DNA of 7,447 nucleotides from Methanobacteriota archaeon (GTDB lineage: Archaea; Hydrothermarchaeota; Hydrothermarchaeia; Hydrothermarchaeales; JACQPM01), in contig JACQPM010000088.1 in NCBI GenBank assembly GCA_016207475.1, positions 1 through 7,447 on the forward strand, in the 5' to 3' direction. Within the stretch, counting starts at the first letter, position 1. Each line of letters begins with the position of its first letter. The position numbers were made by a program, and so were the translations under genes. Positions 1 to 6,291 of the stretch are shown piece after piece. The notes under the pieces are model-generated. The model was given only the letters and a program-made list of their open reading frames with translations, was not told where the DNA came from and did not search any database.

Positions 1-897
1 ACCCAGAGCGGCGCCCTCGGGGGAGCGCTTGTGGACTGGACGAGGAAGGAGGGGCTGGGGATGAGCAAGATAGTCAGCCTTGGGAACAAGTGCGATGTGG
101 ACGACGCGGATCTCCTGGAGTACTTCGAGGGGGACAGGGAGACGGAAGTCATCGCCATGTACATAGAGAGCCTGAAGGAGGGGAGGAGGTTCATGGAGGT
201 GGCCAGGAGGGTCTCCCGCAGGAAGCCTATTATAGCGCTGAAAGCAGGGAGGAGCGAGGCCGGGGGGAGGGCGGTCTACTCCCACACCGGCTCCATGGCA
301 GGCTCCTACGAGGTCTACATGGCAGCCCTCCGCCAGAGCGGGGTGGTGATCGCCGAAGGGACGGAGGAGCTCTTCAACTTCGCCATGGCCCTCCAGTGGC
401 AGCACCCTGCCAGGGGGGACAGGATCGGGATCATCACCAACGGGGGCGGCGCCGGGATAATGGCTGCCGACGCCTGCGCCGAGTACGGCCTCCAGGCCCC
501 GAGGTTCGACGAGAGGACCGTGGAGAGGCTGAGGTCCTTCCTACCGGGGCTTGCGAGCCCCCACAACCCCGTGGACATTATGGGGGATGCTGGGTACGAG
601 AGGTATAAAGAGACCCTGGAGGAGGTCCTGGAGAACGACGCTCTGGACGGGGTGATCGTCATATACGTCCACGTGGCCCTGACAGACTCCCTGGAGCCCG
701 CAAGGGCTCTGACGAAGGTGATGGAGGAGCAGCGGTGCACGAAGCCTGTGATCGGGTGCTGGATCGGGGGGCACGGAATCGAGGACGCGGTGGCGGTCCT
801 GAAGGCCCACAGGATCCCGAACTATACCACCCCAAAGAGGGCCGCCGGCGCCATGAGGGCGCTGGTGGACTACGGGAGGGTCTATGGCTGGGAGTAG
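1..897 (+). CDS. acdA: ADP-forming acetyl/acyl-CoA synthetase, alpha subunit (5'-truncated)
   Basis: This is the C-terminal 298 residues of the alpha subunit of an NDP-forming acyl-CoA synthetase, which converts acyl-CoA, ADP and phosphate to free acid, ATP and CoA in the cytosol. Reading frame 1 is open from the first base and starts with TQSGALGGAL, the end of the CoA-binding half, so the gene begins outside the window. The GTG at 31 is internal. The motif SHTGS at fragment residues 94-98 carries the histidine that the family phosphorylates during catalysis. ITNGGGAG at 145-152 is the second succinyl-CoA-ligase-like glycine loop. In the family this histidine lies near residue 257, so about 160 residues are missing and the full protein would be about 460 residues, normal for a stand-alone alpha subunit. 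The stop (TAG) lies inside the start region of the beta gene. The acyl substrate (acetate, branched-chain or aryl acids) cannot be told from this. Confidence 0.95.
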   Translation, partial: TQSGALGGALVDWTRKEGLGMSKIVSLGNKCDVDDADLLEYFEGDRETEVIAMYIESLKEGRRFMEVARRVSRRKPIIALKAGRSEAGGRAVYSHTGSMAGSYEVYMAALRQSGVVIAEGTEELFNFAMALQWQHPARGDRIGIITNGGGAGIMAADACAEYGLQAPRFDERTVERLRSFLPGLASPHNPVDIMGDAGYERYKETLEEVLENDALDGVIVIYVHVALTDSLEPARALTKVMEEQRCTKPVIGCWIGGHGIEDAVAVLKAHRIPNYTTPKRAAGAMRALVDYGRVYGWE

Positions 898-1534
898 GCC
901 CATGGGGTGGAAGGAGATGGCAGACCTCCTGAGGGCGTACGGGATAACAACCCCTCCCGATGCCCTGGTGAGGGGGGAGAAGGAGGCCGCGGCCGCCGCC
1001 CTGGGGATGGGCCTCCCCGTGGCCCTGAAGCTCCTGGCCCCGGGTCTCCCCCACAAGAGCGACGTGGGCGGGGTCATCCTCGGCCTGGGCACCGAGGAGG
1101 ATGTGAGGGAAGGATACAGACGGATCGCCGGGGTGGCTGAGTCCCTCAGCCTGGACGGCGAGGTCCTGGTCCAGAGGATGGAGCCCCCGGGGAGGGAGGT
1201 GATCGTGGGGCTCACCAGGGACCCCAACTTCGGCCCCGTGGTGATGTTCGGCCTCGGTGGGATCTTCGTGGAGGTCCTGCGGGACATCGCCTTCAGGGTG
1301 GCCCCCATAGACCTGGAGGAGGCCATGGCCATGATGGGGGAGACGAAGGGGGCGAAGGTCCTGGAGGGCTTCCGGGGCGAGCCCTCGGATATGAAGGCCG
1401 TGGCCAGGGTGATCGAGGGGGTCTCAAGGCTCGGGGCAGAGAGGGATGAGGTCCTGGAGCTGGATATAAACCCCCTCCTGGTCCACAGGGAGGGGGCCGT
1501 GGCCGTGGACTTCAGGGCGCTGGTGAGGGCCTAG
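884..1534 (+). CDS. acdB: ADP-forming acetyl/acyl-CoA synthetase, beta subunit
   Basis: This is the ATP-grasp beta subunit of the same ADP-forming synthetase, 216 residues. It binds ADP/ATP and receives the phosphate from the alpha-subunit histidine. The ATP-grasp motifs are clear: LKLLAPGLPHKSDVGG near residues 48-63, including the conserved His that in characterised enzymes relays phosphate; VQRMEPPGREVIVG; DPNFGPVVMFGLGGIFVEVLRD; and a metal-binding LDINPLLV near the C-terminus. The gene overlaps the alpha gene by 14 nt in another frame, which suggests coupled translation. Two starts are possible. ATG at 884 has GGGAGG only 4 nt upstream, while ATG at 902 has GGGAG (890-894) 7 nt upstream and would remove the overlap. 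From memory of family sequences, stand-alone beta subunits such as those of Thermococcales carry some 20-25 more N-terminal residues, so this one begins very close to the core domain. Many archaea have alpha and beta fused. Confidence 0.95.
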   Translation: MAGSRPMGWKEMADLLRAYGITTPPDALVRGEKEAAAAALGMGLPVALKLLAPGLPHKSDVGGVILGLGTEEDVREGYRRIAGVAESLSLDGEVLVQRMEPPGREVIVGLTRDPNFGPVVMFGLGGIFVEVLRDIAFRVAPIDLEEAMAMMGETKGAKVLEGFRGEPSDMKAVARVIEGVSRLGAERDEVLELDINPLLVHREGAVAVDFRALVRA

Positions 1535-1535
1535 G

Positions 1536-2627
1536 ATGAGGCTGGTCCTGGGGAACGCCACCATCCTCCAGGGGGAGGAGCTGGAGCCCACGGAGGGCTT
1601 CCTGGTGATCAGGGACGGCCTCGTAGAAGAGGTGGGAGAGGGGAAGGGCCCCAGGGGGTGGGTAGACCTGAAGAGGGGCATCGTATCCCCAACCTTCACC
1701 AACGCCCACGTCCATCTGGGGGACTCCGTAGGCCAGGACTACGGTGCCTACATGAGCATAGAGAAGAGGGTAGGCATTGGGGGGTTGAAAGGGCGGCTCC
1801 TGGAGGAGGGGAGGGCCAGGGTGCCGGCAGGCATGAGGGAGTCCATGAGGGCGATGCTGAGGTGCGGGACCGGGGCCTTCGGGGACTTCCGGGAGGGGGG
1901 CCTGGAGGGCGTGAGGCTCCTCCACCGGGCCATGGACCCCCGCCTGGAGGGCGTGGTCCTGGGGAGGCCGGACGGCTCTGGGGTGGAGGAGCTTCTGGCA
2001 GAGTGCGACGGCATAGGGCTCAGGACCCCCAGGGCCTACCCCAGGGGGGAGATGGAGAGGATCGTGGCCGCCGTGAAGGGGCGGAAGAAGCTCCTGGCCG
2101 TCCACGCCGCGGAGGTGAGGGACGACGTGGACGAGGCCCTTGGCCTGAGACCGGACTTCCTGGTCCATCTCACCAACGCCTGGAGGGAGAGCCTCGAGAA
2201 GGTCGCCAGGGCCGGGGTGCCGGTGGTCCTCTGCCCCAGGGCGAACGCCATGCTCGGCGTGGGCCTCCCCGAGATCCCCCGGCTCCTGGAGAGGACCCTG
2301 GTGGCCCTGGGGACCGACAACGTCATGGTCAACAGCCCCAACATGCTGAGGGAGGCGGAGTTCGCCTTCAAGCTGGCCCGGGGGATGGGGAGGGACCCGA
2401 CCCTGGATGGGAGGCTTATCCTGGCGGCGGCCACCATCAACGGGAGGAAGGTCCTGGGCCTGAGGTCCAACGCCATCGAGGAGGGGAACGAGGCCAGCTT
2501 TATCGTGTTCAGGAGGGGAAGATATTTATACGACCCCGTACTAGCAGTTATACACAGGTACGATGTCGGGGATATAAGGTGCATCGTCCGTGGGGGCGAT
2601 GTTAGTGGAGGGTCCCTGCATGTATAA
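1536..2627 (+). CDS. Amidohydrolase-superfamily metal-dependent hydrolase (COG0402, deaminase-like)
   Basis: This 363-residue protein belongs to the amidohydrolase superfamily, the branch containing cytosine/guanine deaminases, chlorohydrolases and SAH/MTA deaminases. It has a small N-terminal beta-sandwich part (residues 1-50), a TIM-barrel core and a C-terminal return to the sandwich (about 310-363). The metal ligands can be followed: H58 and H60 in NAHVHLGDS, H190 in VHAAE, H211 in LVHLTN and D261 in LGTDN. CPRAN at 233-237 corresponds to the CPxSN motif of this branch. At 363 residues it is shorter than typical 400-450 residue deaminases. It begins 1 nt after the acdB stop with GGTGAGG (1522-1528) 7 nt upstream, so it is probably co-transcribed. 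The substrate is unknown. An amino-purine or other cyclic amidine deaminase is possible, but nothing fixes it, and the link to acyl-CoA metabolism is by position only. Confidence 0.9.
   Translation: MRLVLGNATILQGEELEPTEGFLVIRDGLVEEVGEGKGPRGWVDLKRGIVSPTFTNAHVHLGDSVGQDYGAYMSIEKRVGIGGLKGRLLEEGRARVPAGMRESMRAMLRCGTGAFGDFREGGLEGVRLLHRAMDPRLEGVVLGRPDGSGVEELLAECDGIGLRTPRAYPRGEMERIVAAVKGRKKLLAVHAAEVRDDVDEALGLRPDFLVHLTNAWRESLEKVARAGVPVVLCPRANAMLGVGLPEIPRLLERTLVALGTDNVMVNSPNMLREAEFAFKLARGMGRDPTLDGRLILAAATINGRKVLGLRSNAIEEGNEASFIVFRRGRYLYDPVLAVIHRYDVGDIRCIVRGGDVSGGSLHV
2571..2579 (+). promoter_or_regulatory. Possible TATA box for the uspA-CBS-glyS genes
   Basis: GATATAAGG stands in an AT-rich island inside the last codons of the amidohydrolase gene. 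An archaeal start site about 26 nt downstream would fall near 2602. That gives a leader of about 18 nt that keeps the GGAGGGT ribosome-binding site before ATG 2620. A second TATA-like string, ATTTATA, lies at 2524-2530. This is inference from spacing and composition only, and no clear BRE is visible. Confidence 0.3.
2607..2613 (+). promoter_or_regulatory. Shine-Dalgarno that fixes the uspA-family start
   Basis: GGAGGGT lies 6 nt upstream of ATG 2620. This favours 2620 over the longer ATG at 2590. It also fits the family, whose proteins begin directly with the first beta strand, as in MYKKILIPTDGS. Confidence 0.8.
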
Positions 2628-3048
2628 AAAAATTCTGATACCAACAGATGGCTCCAAGACGGCAGAGGCGGCCATACACCACGGCGTAGGGCTCGCAAAG
2701 GGGCTTGGTGCCAAGGTCTACGGCCTCTACGTCATAGACATCTCAGCCTTCGCCGGCATCCCCACGGAGGCCATATGGGAGAGCATGCGGGGCCTCCTGG
2801 AGGAGGAGGGGAAGAGGGCCCTGGCTACCGTGGAGAAGACCGCCAAGGAGCAAGGAATCCCGTACGAACTCCTCATCAGGGAAGGGATTCCCTCAGAGGA
2901 CATAGCCAAGGTGGCCGAGGACGAGGGCACCGATCTCATAGTGGTAGGGACCGCTGGGCGGACGGGGCTCAACCGCTTCCTCCTGGGGAGCGTGGCCGAG
3001 AAGGTTATTAAGATCGCCCCCTGTCCTGTGATGGTCGTCCGCAAGTGA
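2620..3048 (+). CDS. Universal stress protein (UspA family), ATP-binding type
   Basis: This is a single-domain universal stress protein of 142 residues, the usual length. It has the Rossmann-like alpha/beta fold: a first strand KKILIPTDGS with the nucleotide-contacting D10, and a C-terminal strand PVMVVRK. The ATP-binding signature G-x2-G-x9-G-S/T is complete at residues 110-124 (GTAG, nine residues, GS), so it should be of the ATP-binding class typified by MJ0577 rather than the non-binding UspA class. Such proteins are cytosolic dimers. The ATG overlaps the amidohydrolase stop by 8 nt (ATGTATAA), so translational coupling is likely, and a strong ribosome-binding site lies just upstream. Next to a four-CBS protein it may form an adenylate-sensing pair, but this is inferred from position only. 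Its codons are less GC-biased than those of the genes upstream. Confidence 0.95.
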   Translation: MYKKILIPTDGSKTAEAAIHHGVGLAKGLGAKVYGLYVIDISAFAGIPTEAIWESMRGLLEEEGKRALATVEKTAKEQGIPYELLIREGIPSEDIAKVAEDEGTDLIVVGTAGRTGLNRFLLGSVAEKVIKIAPCPVMVVRK

Positions 3049-3062
3049 TCCGGAGGTTCTAG

Positions 3063-3899
3063 ATGAAGATAGAAGAGATAATGACACGGGACGTCCTGTA
3101 TGCAGAGGTCCCAGGGGGCACCACCGATGCCCTGGACCTGATAATAAAGAAGAACGTCTCGGGTCTTCCGGTAGTCAAGAAGGGGACGAAGGAGTTGATA
3201 GGCGTCGTCACGAAGGACGACTTTGCCCGTCGCCCCGACGAAGGACAGCTTGCTCTACTCATGACCCGGAGTGTGGTCACCATAGCCCCGGAGGCGGATG
3301 TCCTGGAGGCTACGCGGATCTTCCTGAAGAAGGGCTTCCGCCGCCTGCCAGTGGCGAAGGGGAAGGAGCTCATAGGCATAGTGAGCGTCAGCGACATCGT
3401 CTGGAAGGCCGTAGCGACCATGGCTACGGAGGATACGATAGAGAAGTACGTGGAGGAGAGGGTCGCTGCCGTCTGGGAGGAGACCCCTCTCCGCGTGGCC
3501 TACAAGCTCATGAGGCTCTCCGGGGGGCGGGCCCTCTCAGTCCTCGACTCCGATGGCAAGCTGGTGGGTATACTGGCGGATACCGACCTCCTCAAGGTGA
3601 CCCAGCTGACGGAGTCCACCCAGAAGTCCGAGGTCTCTGTGGGTACCGAAGGTGACAGGTGGGGTTGGGACAGCAAGAACGTGATGTATATAACCAAGAA
3701 GAGGCTTGAGCTGCCGGACCTCAAGGTGAAGGACATCATGGTCCAGAACGTCGTCACGGCCACCAAGAAGACCCCCATACCGGAGTGCGCCAAGAAGATG
3801 GCCAGGATGAAGGTGGAGCAGATCCCGGTCATCGATGCCGATGGGGATATCATAGGGCTTGTGAGGGACATCAGCCTCCTCAAGGCCTTCGGCTCCTAG
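3063..3899 (+). CDS. Protein with four CBS domains (two Bateman modules)
   Basis: This 278-residue protein consists almost entirely of CBS domains: about residues 4-54, 63-116, 128-180 and 223-276. Each shows the repeat pattern of an IMT/LMT-type start, a hydrophobic G-x-P-V strand and a final IGxV...D(I/D) segment (ELIGVVTKDD, ELIGIVSVSD, KLVGILADTD, DIIGLVRDIS). Paired CBS domains bind AMP, ADP, ATP, SAM or related adenosyl ligands and regulate partner proteins. No fused enzymatic, transporter or DNA-binding domain is present, so this is a stand-alone sensor. A charged linker of about 40 residues (181-222) separates CBS3 from CBS4. The start is secure: GGAGGT (3052-3057) lies 5 nt before the ATG, 14 nt after the uspA-family stop. 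The ligand and partner are unknown. Its neighbours make the stress protein or the GlyRS candidates by position only. Confidence 0.95.
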   Translation: MKIEEIMTRDVLYAEVPGGTTDALDLIIKKNVSGLPVVKKGTKELIGVVTKDDFARRPDEGQLALLMTRSVVTIAPEADVLEATRIFLKKGFRRLPVAKGKELIGIVSVSDIVWKAVATMATEDTIEKYVEERVAAVWEETPLRVAYKLMRLSGGRALSVLDSDGKLVGILADTDLLKVTQLTESTQKSEVSVGTEGDRWGWDSKNVMYITKKRLELPDLKVKDIMVQNVVTATKKTPIPECAKKMARMKVEQIPVIDADGDIIGLVRDISLLKAFGS

Positions 3900-3909
3900 C
3901 CATCGGCCT

Positions 3910-5589
3910 ATGGACAGGCACGAGAAGGCGATGGAGCTGGCTCTCAGGAGGGGCTTCCTATGGCCCTCCTACGAGATCTACGGCGGCGTCAGCGGCTTCT
4001 ACGACTACGGCCCCCTGGGCGCCACCCTCAAGAAGAAGATCGAGGACCTCTGGAGGCGCTTCTACTGCGTCCAGGAAGGGTTCCTCGAAATATCCTCCCC
4101 CACCGTGGGGCCCGAGGAGGTCTTCATAGCCTCTGGGCACGTGTCCAACTTCGTCGACCCCATGGTGGAGTGCCAGAAGTGCCACGAGGCCTTCAGGGCC
4201 GACCACCTGGTGAAGGGCTCTCTGGAGGTGAAGACCGATGGCCTATCCTACAAGGAGCTGGAGAGGCTGATAAAGGATAATGCCATAAAGTGCCAGGAGT
4301 GCGGCGGTCCCCTGGGGGAGGTCTGGTCCTACAACCTGATGTTCAAGACCCACATAGGCCCCGGCTCCAGGAAGGTGGGCTACCTGAGGCCCGAGACGGC
4401 CCAGGGGATGTTCATCCTCTTCAACCGCCTCTACGCCTTCTACCGGAAGAGGCTGCCCTTCGGCGCGGCCCAGATAGGGAAGGCCTACAGGAACGAGATC
4501 TCCCCCCGCCAGGGGCTGATAAGGCTGAGAGAGTTCACCCAGGCGGAGGTGGAGATCTTCGTCCACCCCCTCCAGAAGACCCACAAGGACTTCGCCAGGT
4601 ATGCCGGGGACGAGCTCCTCTTGATGACGAGGGGCGGGGAGGAGAGGAGGGTCACCGCCAGGGAGGCCGTGGGGACCATAGTGGCGCATGAGCTCCTCTG
4701 CTACCACCTCGTCCTGACGCGTCGGTTCCTGGAGGAGGCCGGCGTCCCTGCGGATAGGATCCGGTTCAGGCAGCACCTCAAGACCGAGATGGCCCACTAC
4801 GCGGCAGACTGCTGGGACGCGGAGGTCTTCACCGAGCGCTTCGGCTGGGTAGAGGTCGTGGGCATAGCAGACAGGACCGACTTCGACCTGCACGCCCACC
4901 AGATGGTGAGCAAAGCTGAGCTGGCGGCCTTCGTCCATTACGAGACCCCAAGGCTGGTGAAGAAGAGGGTACTGGAGCCGAATATGGCCAGCCTGGGGCC
5001 ACAGTTCAAGGGGAAGGCGGGGAAGATCGTTGCGGCCCTGAAGGAGCTGGGGGAAGAAGGCGTGGCGACCTTTGCCAGGGGGGGGCAAGTGACCCTAGAA
5101 TTGGAAGGCGAGAGGGTGGTCCTGGGGAAGGATCATCTGGGCCTCCGGGAGGCAGAGGAGAGAGTGGTGGGGGAGAAGGTCGTGCCCCATGTGGTGGAAC
5201 CATCCTACGGGATAGACCGGATCCTATACTGCGTCCTGGAGGCGGCCTACCTGGAGAGGGAGGGGCGGGTGATTATGACCTTCAAGAACTCCGTAGCCCC
5301 TATGGAGGTGGCGGTCTTTCCCCTCGTCCCGAAAGAGGAGCTGACGGGATATGCCCTACGGATAGTGGATACGCTGAAGGGGGAGGGCCTGATGGTGACC
5401 TATGACGAGGGGGACTCCATAGGGAGGAGGTATGCCAGGGTGGACGAGGCTGGTGTCCCCTATGCCATCACCGTGGACTTCGACTCCCCCAAGGATGATA
5501 AAGTCACGGTTCGGGAGAGGGACACCGCCAGACAGGTGAGGGTGGATACAAAAGACCTCTCGCAGTTCCTCAAGAAGGAATTCCCCTGA
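3910..5589 (+). CDS. glyS: Glycyl-tRNA synthetase, archaeal/eukaryotic alpha2 type
   Basis: This class II aminoacyl-tRNA synthetase charges tRNA-Gly with glycine in the cytosol. Its 559 residues are normal for the archaeal single-chain form. The N-terminus FLWPSYEIYGGVSGFYDYGPLG is followed by an insertion with a zinc ribbon (C88-x2-C91 and C128-x2-C131). RPETAQGMF is at 160-168, motif 2 RNEISPRQGLIRLREFTQAE at 194-213, and motif 3 PSYGIDRILY at 431-440. The C-terminal anticodon-binding domain covers about 466-559 (VAVFPLVPKEE to QFLKKEFP). All key motifs are intact. The gene starts 10 nt after the CBS gene stop. No Shine-Dalgarno stands before ATG 3910, so reinitiation after the CBS gene or a weak start is possible. 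ATG 3931 is an alternative with GAGAAGG 4 nt upstream, but MDRHEKAMELALRRGF is as expected for the family start. The stop abuts the stop of the convergent gene. Confidence 0.98.
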   Translation: MDRHEKAMELALRRGFLWPSYEIYGGVSGFYDYGPLGATLKKKIEDLWRRFYCVQEGFLEISSPTVGPEEVFIASGHVSNFVDPMVECQKCHEAFRADHLVKGSLEVKTDGLSYKELERLIKDNAIKCQECGGPLGEVWSYNLMFKTHIGPGSRKVGYLRPETAQGMFILFNRLYAFYRKRLPFGAAQIGKAYRNEISPRQGLIRLREFTQAEVEIFVHPLQKTHKDFARYAGDELLLMTRGGEERRVTAREAVGTIVAHELLCYHLVLTRRFLEEAGVPADRIRFRQHLKTEMAHYAADCWDAEVFTERFGWVEVVGIADRTDFDLHAHQMVSKAELAAFVHYETPRLVKKRVLEPNMASLGPQFKGKAGKIVAALKELGEEGVATFARGGQVTLELEGERVVLGKDHLGLREAEERVVGEKVVPHVVEPSYGIDRILYCVLEAAYLEREGRVIMTFKNSVAPMEVAVFPLVPKEELTGYALRIVDTLKGEGLMVTYDEGDSIGRRYARVDEAGVPYAITVDFDSPKDDKVTVRERDTARQVRVDTKDLSQFLKKEFP

Positions 5590-6252
5590 CTACCTCTCAT
5601 AGTCCCTGTAGTAAGCCACCCTGTTGGTATAGAGATACCTCAGGATCTCCAGGGAGTTCCTGGGGTGGTTGGCAGGGTCGTTGATGTCAGGGAGCCTCTT
5701 GAAGAAAGCCCTGACCTGCTTGGGATCGCTTGGGGAGGCGTTGAGGTCCTCCAGGTACCCAACAGGATTGCACCTCCCGTCCAGGTCACAGAGGAGCCTC
5801 CTTATAGGGGCTATCCCCCCACACGTGTCCAGGGTCTCAGGGCTTACCTGGTAATAGGTCTCGCTCCCCCTCATCCCTCTCTTCAAGACCCCCCGGTCCT
5901 CTGCCAGATAGGTGAGATGGGAGTAGACGTGAGCGAAGAGTCGCACCCCCACCCGCTTCTTCAGTATGCTGAAGATACGGTTGATGGTGTATAGGCGGTC
6001 CCTATCCAAGAGGCCCACATACTTGACCCTTATCCCCAGCTCCCCCTCCAGGTACGCGTGGACCTCCTCAAACTCCTCGGGCTTGAGCCTCTCCCCTACG
6101 TAGAAGCTCAAGGCCGCGTGGGAGAGCTTACCGCTCTCCATCCCGTCGTCGGGTATGTTCTCGATCAGTCCGTCCATGATGAGGGTCCTGATGGGATTCC
6201 TCAACTGGCTCCCGAGACTCTCAACCCCGCCTGCGCCCTTCAACCCGTTCAT
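5590..6252 (-). CDS. Hypothetical protein, 220 residues, family not recognised
   Basis: I do not recognise a family. The protein looks soluble, with no signal peptide or membrane segment, and is rich in charged helical segments (for example PEEFEEVHAYLEGE at 58-71 and RIFSILKKRVGVRLFAHVYSHLTYL at about 92-116, cited as a span). Possible metal-ligand residues are H108, H112, C144, C155 and C161. The tail, from EILRYLYTNRVAYYRDYER, is rich in Tyr and Arg. The reading frame is long, free of stops and keeps the AGG-rich codon usage of the surrounding genes, so it is very probably real. The ATG at 6252 has a partial ribosome-binding site, GTGAT, 4 nt upstream. A TATA-like box at 6262-6269 would, however, place transcription inside the gene near codon 4. 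TTG 6243 or ATG 6177 (M26) are alternative starts. It follows a methyltransferase gene by 39 nt and converges on glyS with no gap. Confidence 0.8.
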   Translation of the reverse strand: MNGLKGAGGVESLGSQLRNPIRTLIMDGLIENIPDDGMESGKLSHAALSFYVGERLKPEEFEEVHAYLEGELGIRVKYVGLLDRDRLYTINRIFSILKKRVGVRLFAHVYSHLTYLAEDRGVLKRGMRGSETYYQVSPETLDTCGGIAPIRRLLCDLDGRCNPVGYLEDLNASPSDPKQVRAFFKRLPDINDPANHPRNSLEILRYLYTNRVAYYRDYER

Positions 6253-6261
6253 TTAAATCAC

Positions 6262-6270
6262 TTTTTATAG
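6262..6270 (-). promoter_or_regulatory. Possible TATA box upstream of the 220-residue hypothetical gene
   Basis: On the minus strand CTATAAAAA stands in the AT-rich 39-nt gap between the methyltransferase stop and the next ATG. This is the most TATA-like sequence in the window. A start site 24-27 nt downstream would fall near 6238-6242, just inside the gene. The gap may therefore serve a leaderless or later start rather than ATG 6252. No good BRE precedes it. Confidence 0.45.
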
Positions 6271-6291
6271 TACAAACGAAGGATAACATAC

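Noticed and set aside
541..1332. A 263-codon open frame on the minus strand opposite acdA/acdB
   Set aside because: It runs antisense to two well-conserved genes and its product is low-complexity Ser/Pro/Arg-rich with no motifs. It is a by-product of GC-rich codons.
1512..2168. A 218-codon minus-strand frame and the 315-codon plus-strand alternative frame over the amidohydrolase gene
   Set aside because: The true frame carries every metal ligand of the amidohydrolase family. The alternatives are Gly/Arg/Pro-rich shadows.
2590..2619. Longer N-terminus for the uspA-family protein from ATG 2590
   Set aside because: It would add ten residues before the first beta strand, and the GGAGGGT site is placed for ATG 2620.
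4243..5088. A 281-codon open frame on the minus strand opposite glyS
   Set aside because: It is antisense to the core of GlyRS, its composition is Leu/Pro/Gly/Glu-rich and nothing in it resembles a domain.
5905..5980. Resemblance of the hypothetical protein segment around RLFAHVYSHL to the AHIYHxHF region of eukaryotic MOB1/phocein proteins
   Set aside because: Only about ten residues resemble it, the cysteine ligands of MOB proteins lie before this segment and here the cysteines lie after it, and the remaining sequence does not align.
6261..6270. CTTTTTATAG read on the plus strand as a T-rich terminator or plus-strand TATA box
   Set aside because: No plus-strand gene ends just before it or begins after it. 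The minus-strand reading as a TATA box explains it better.
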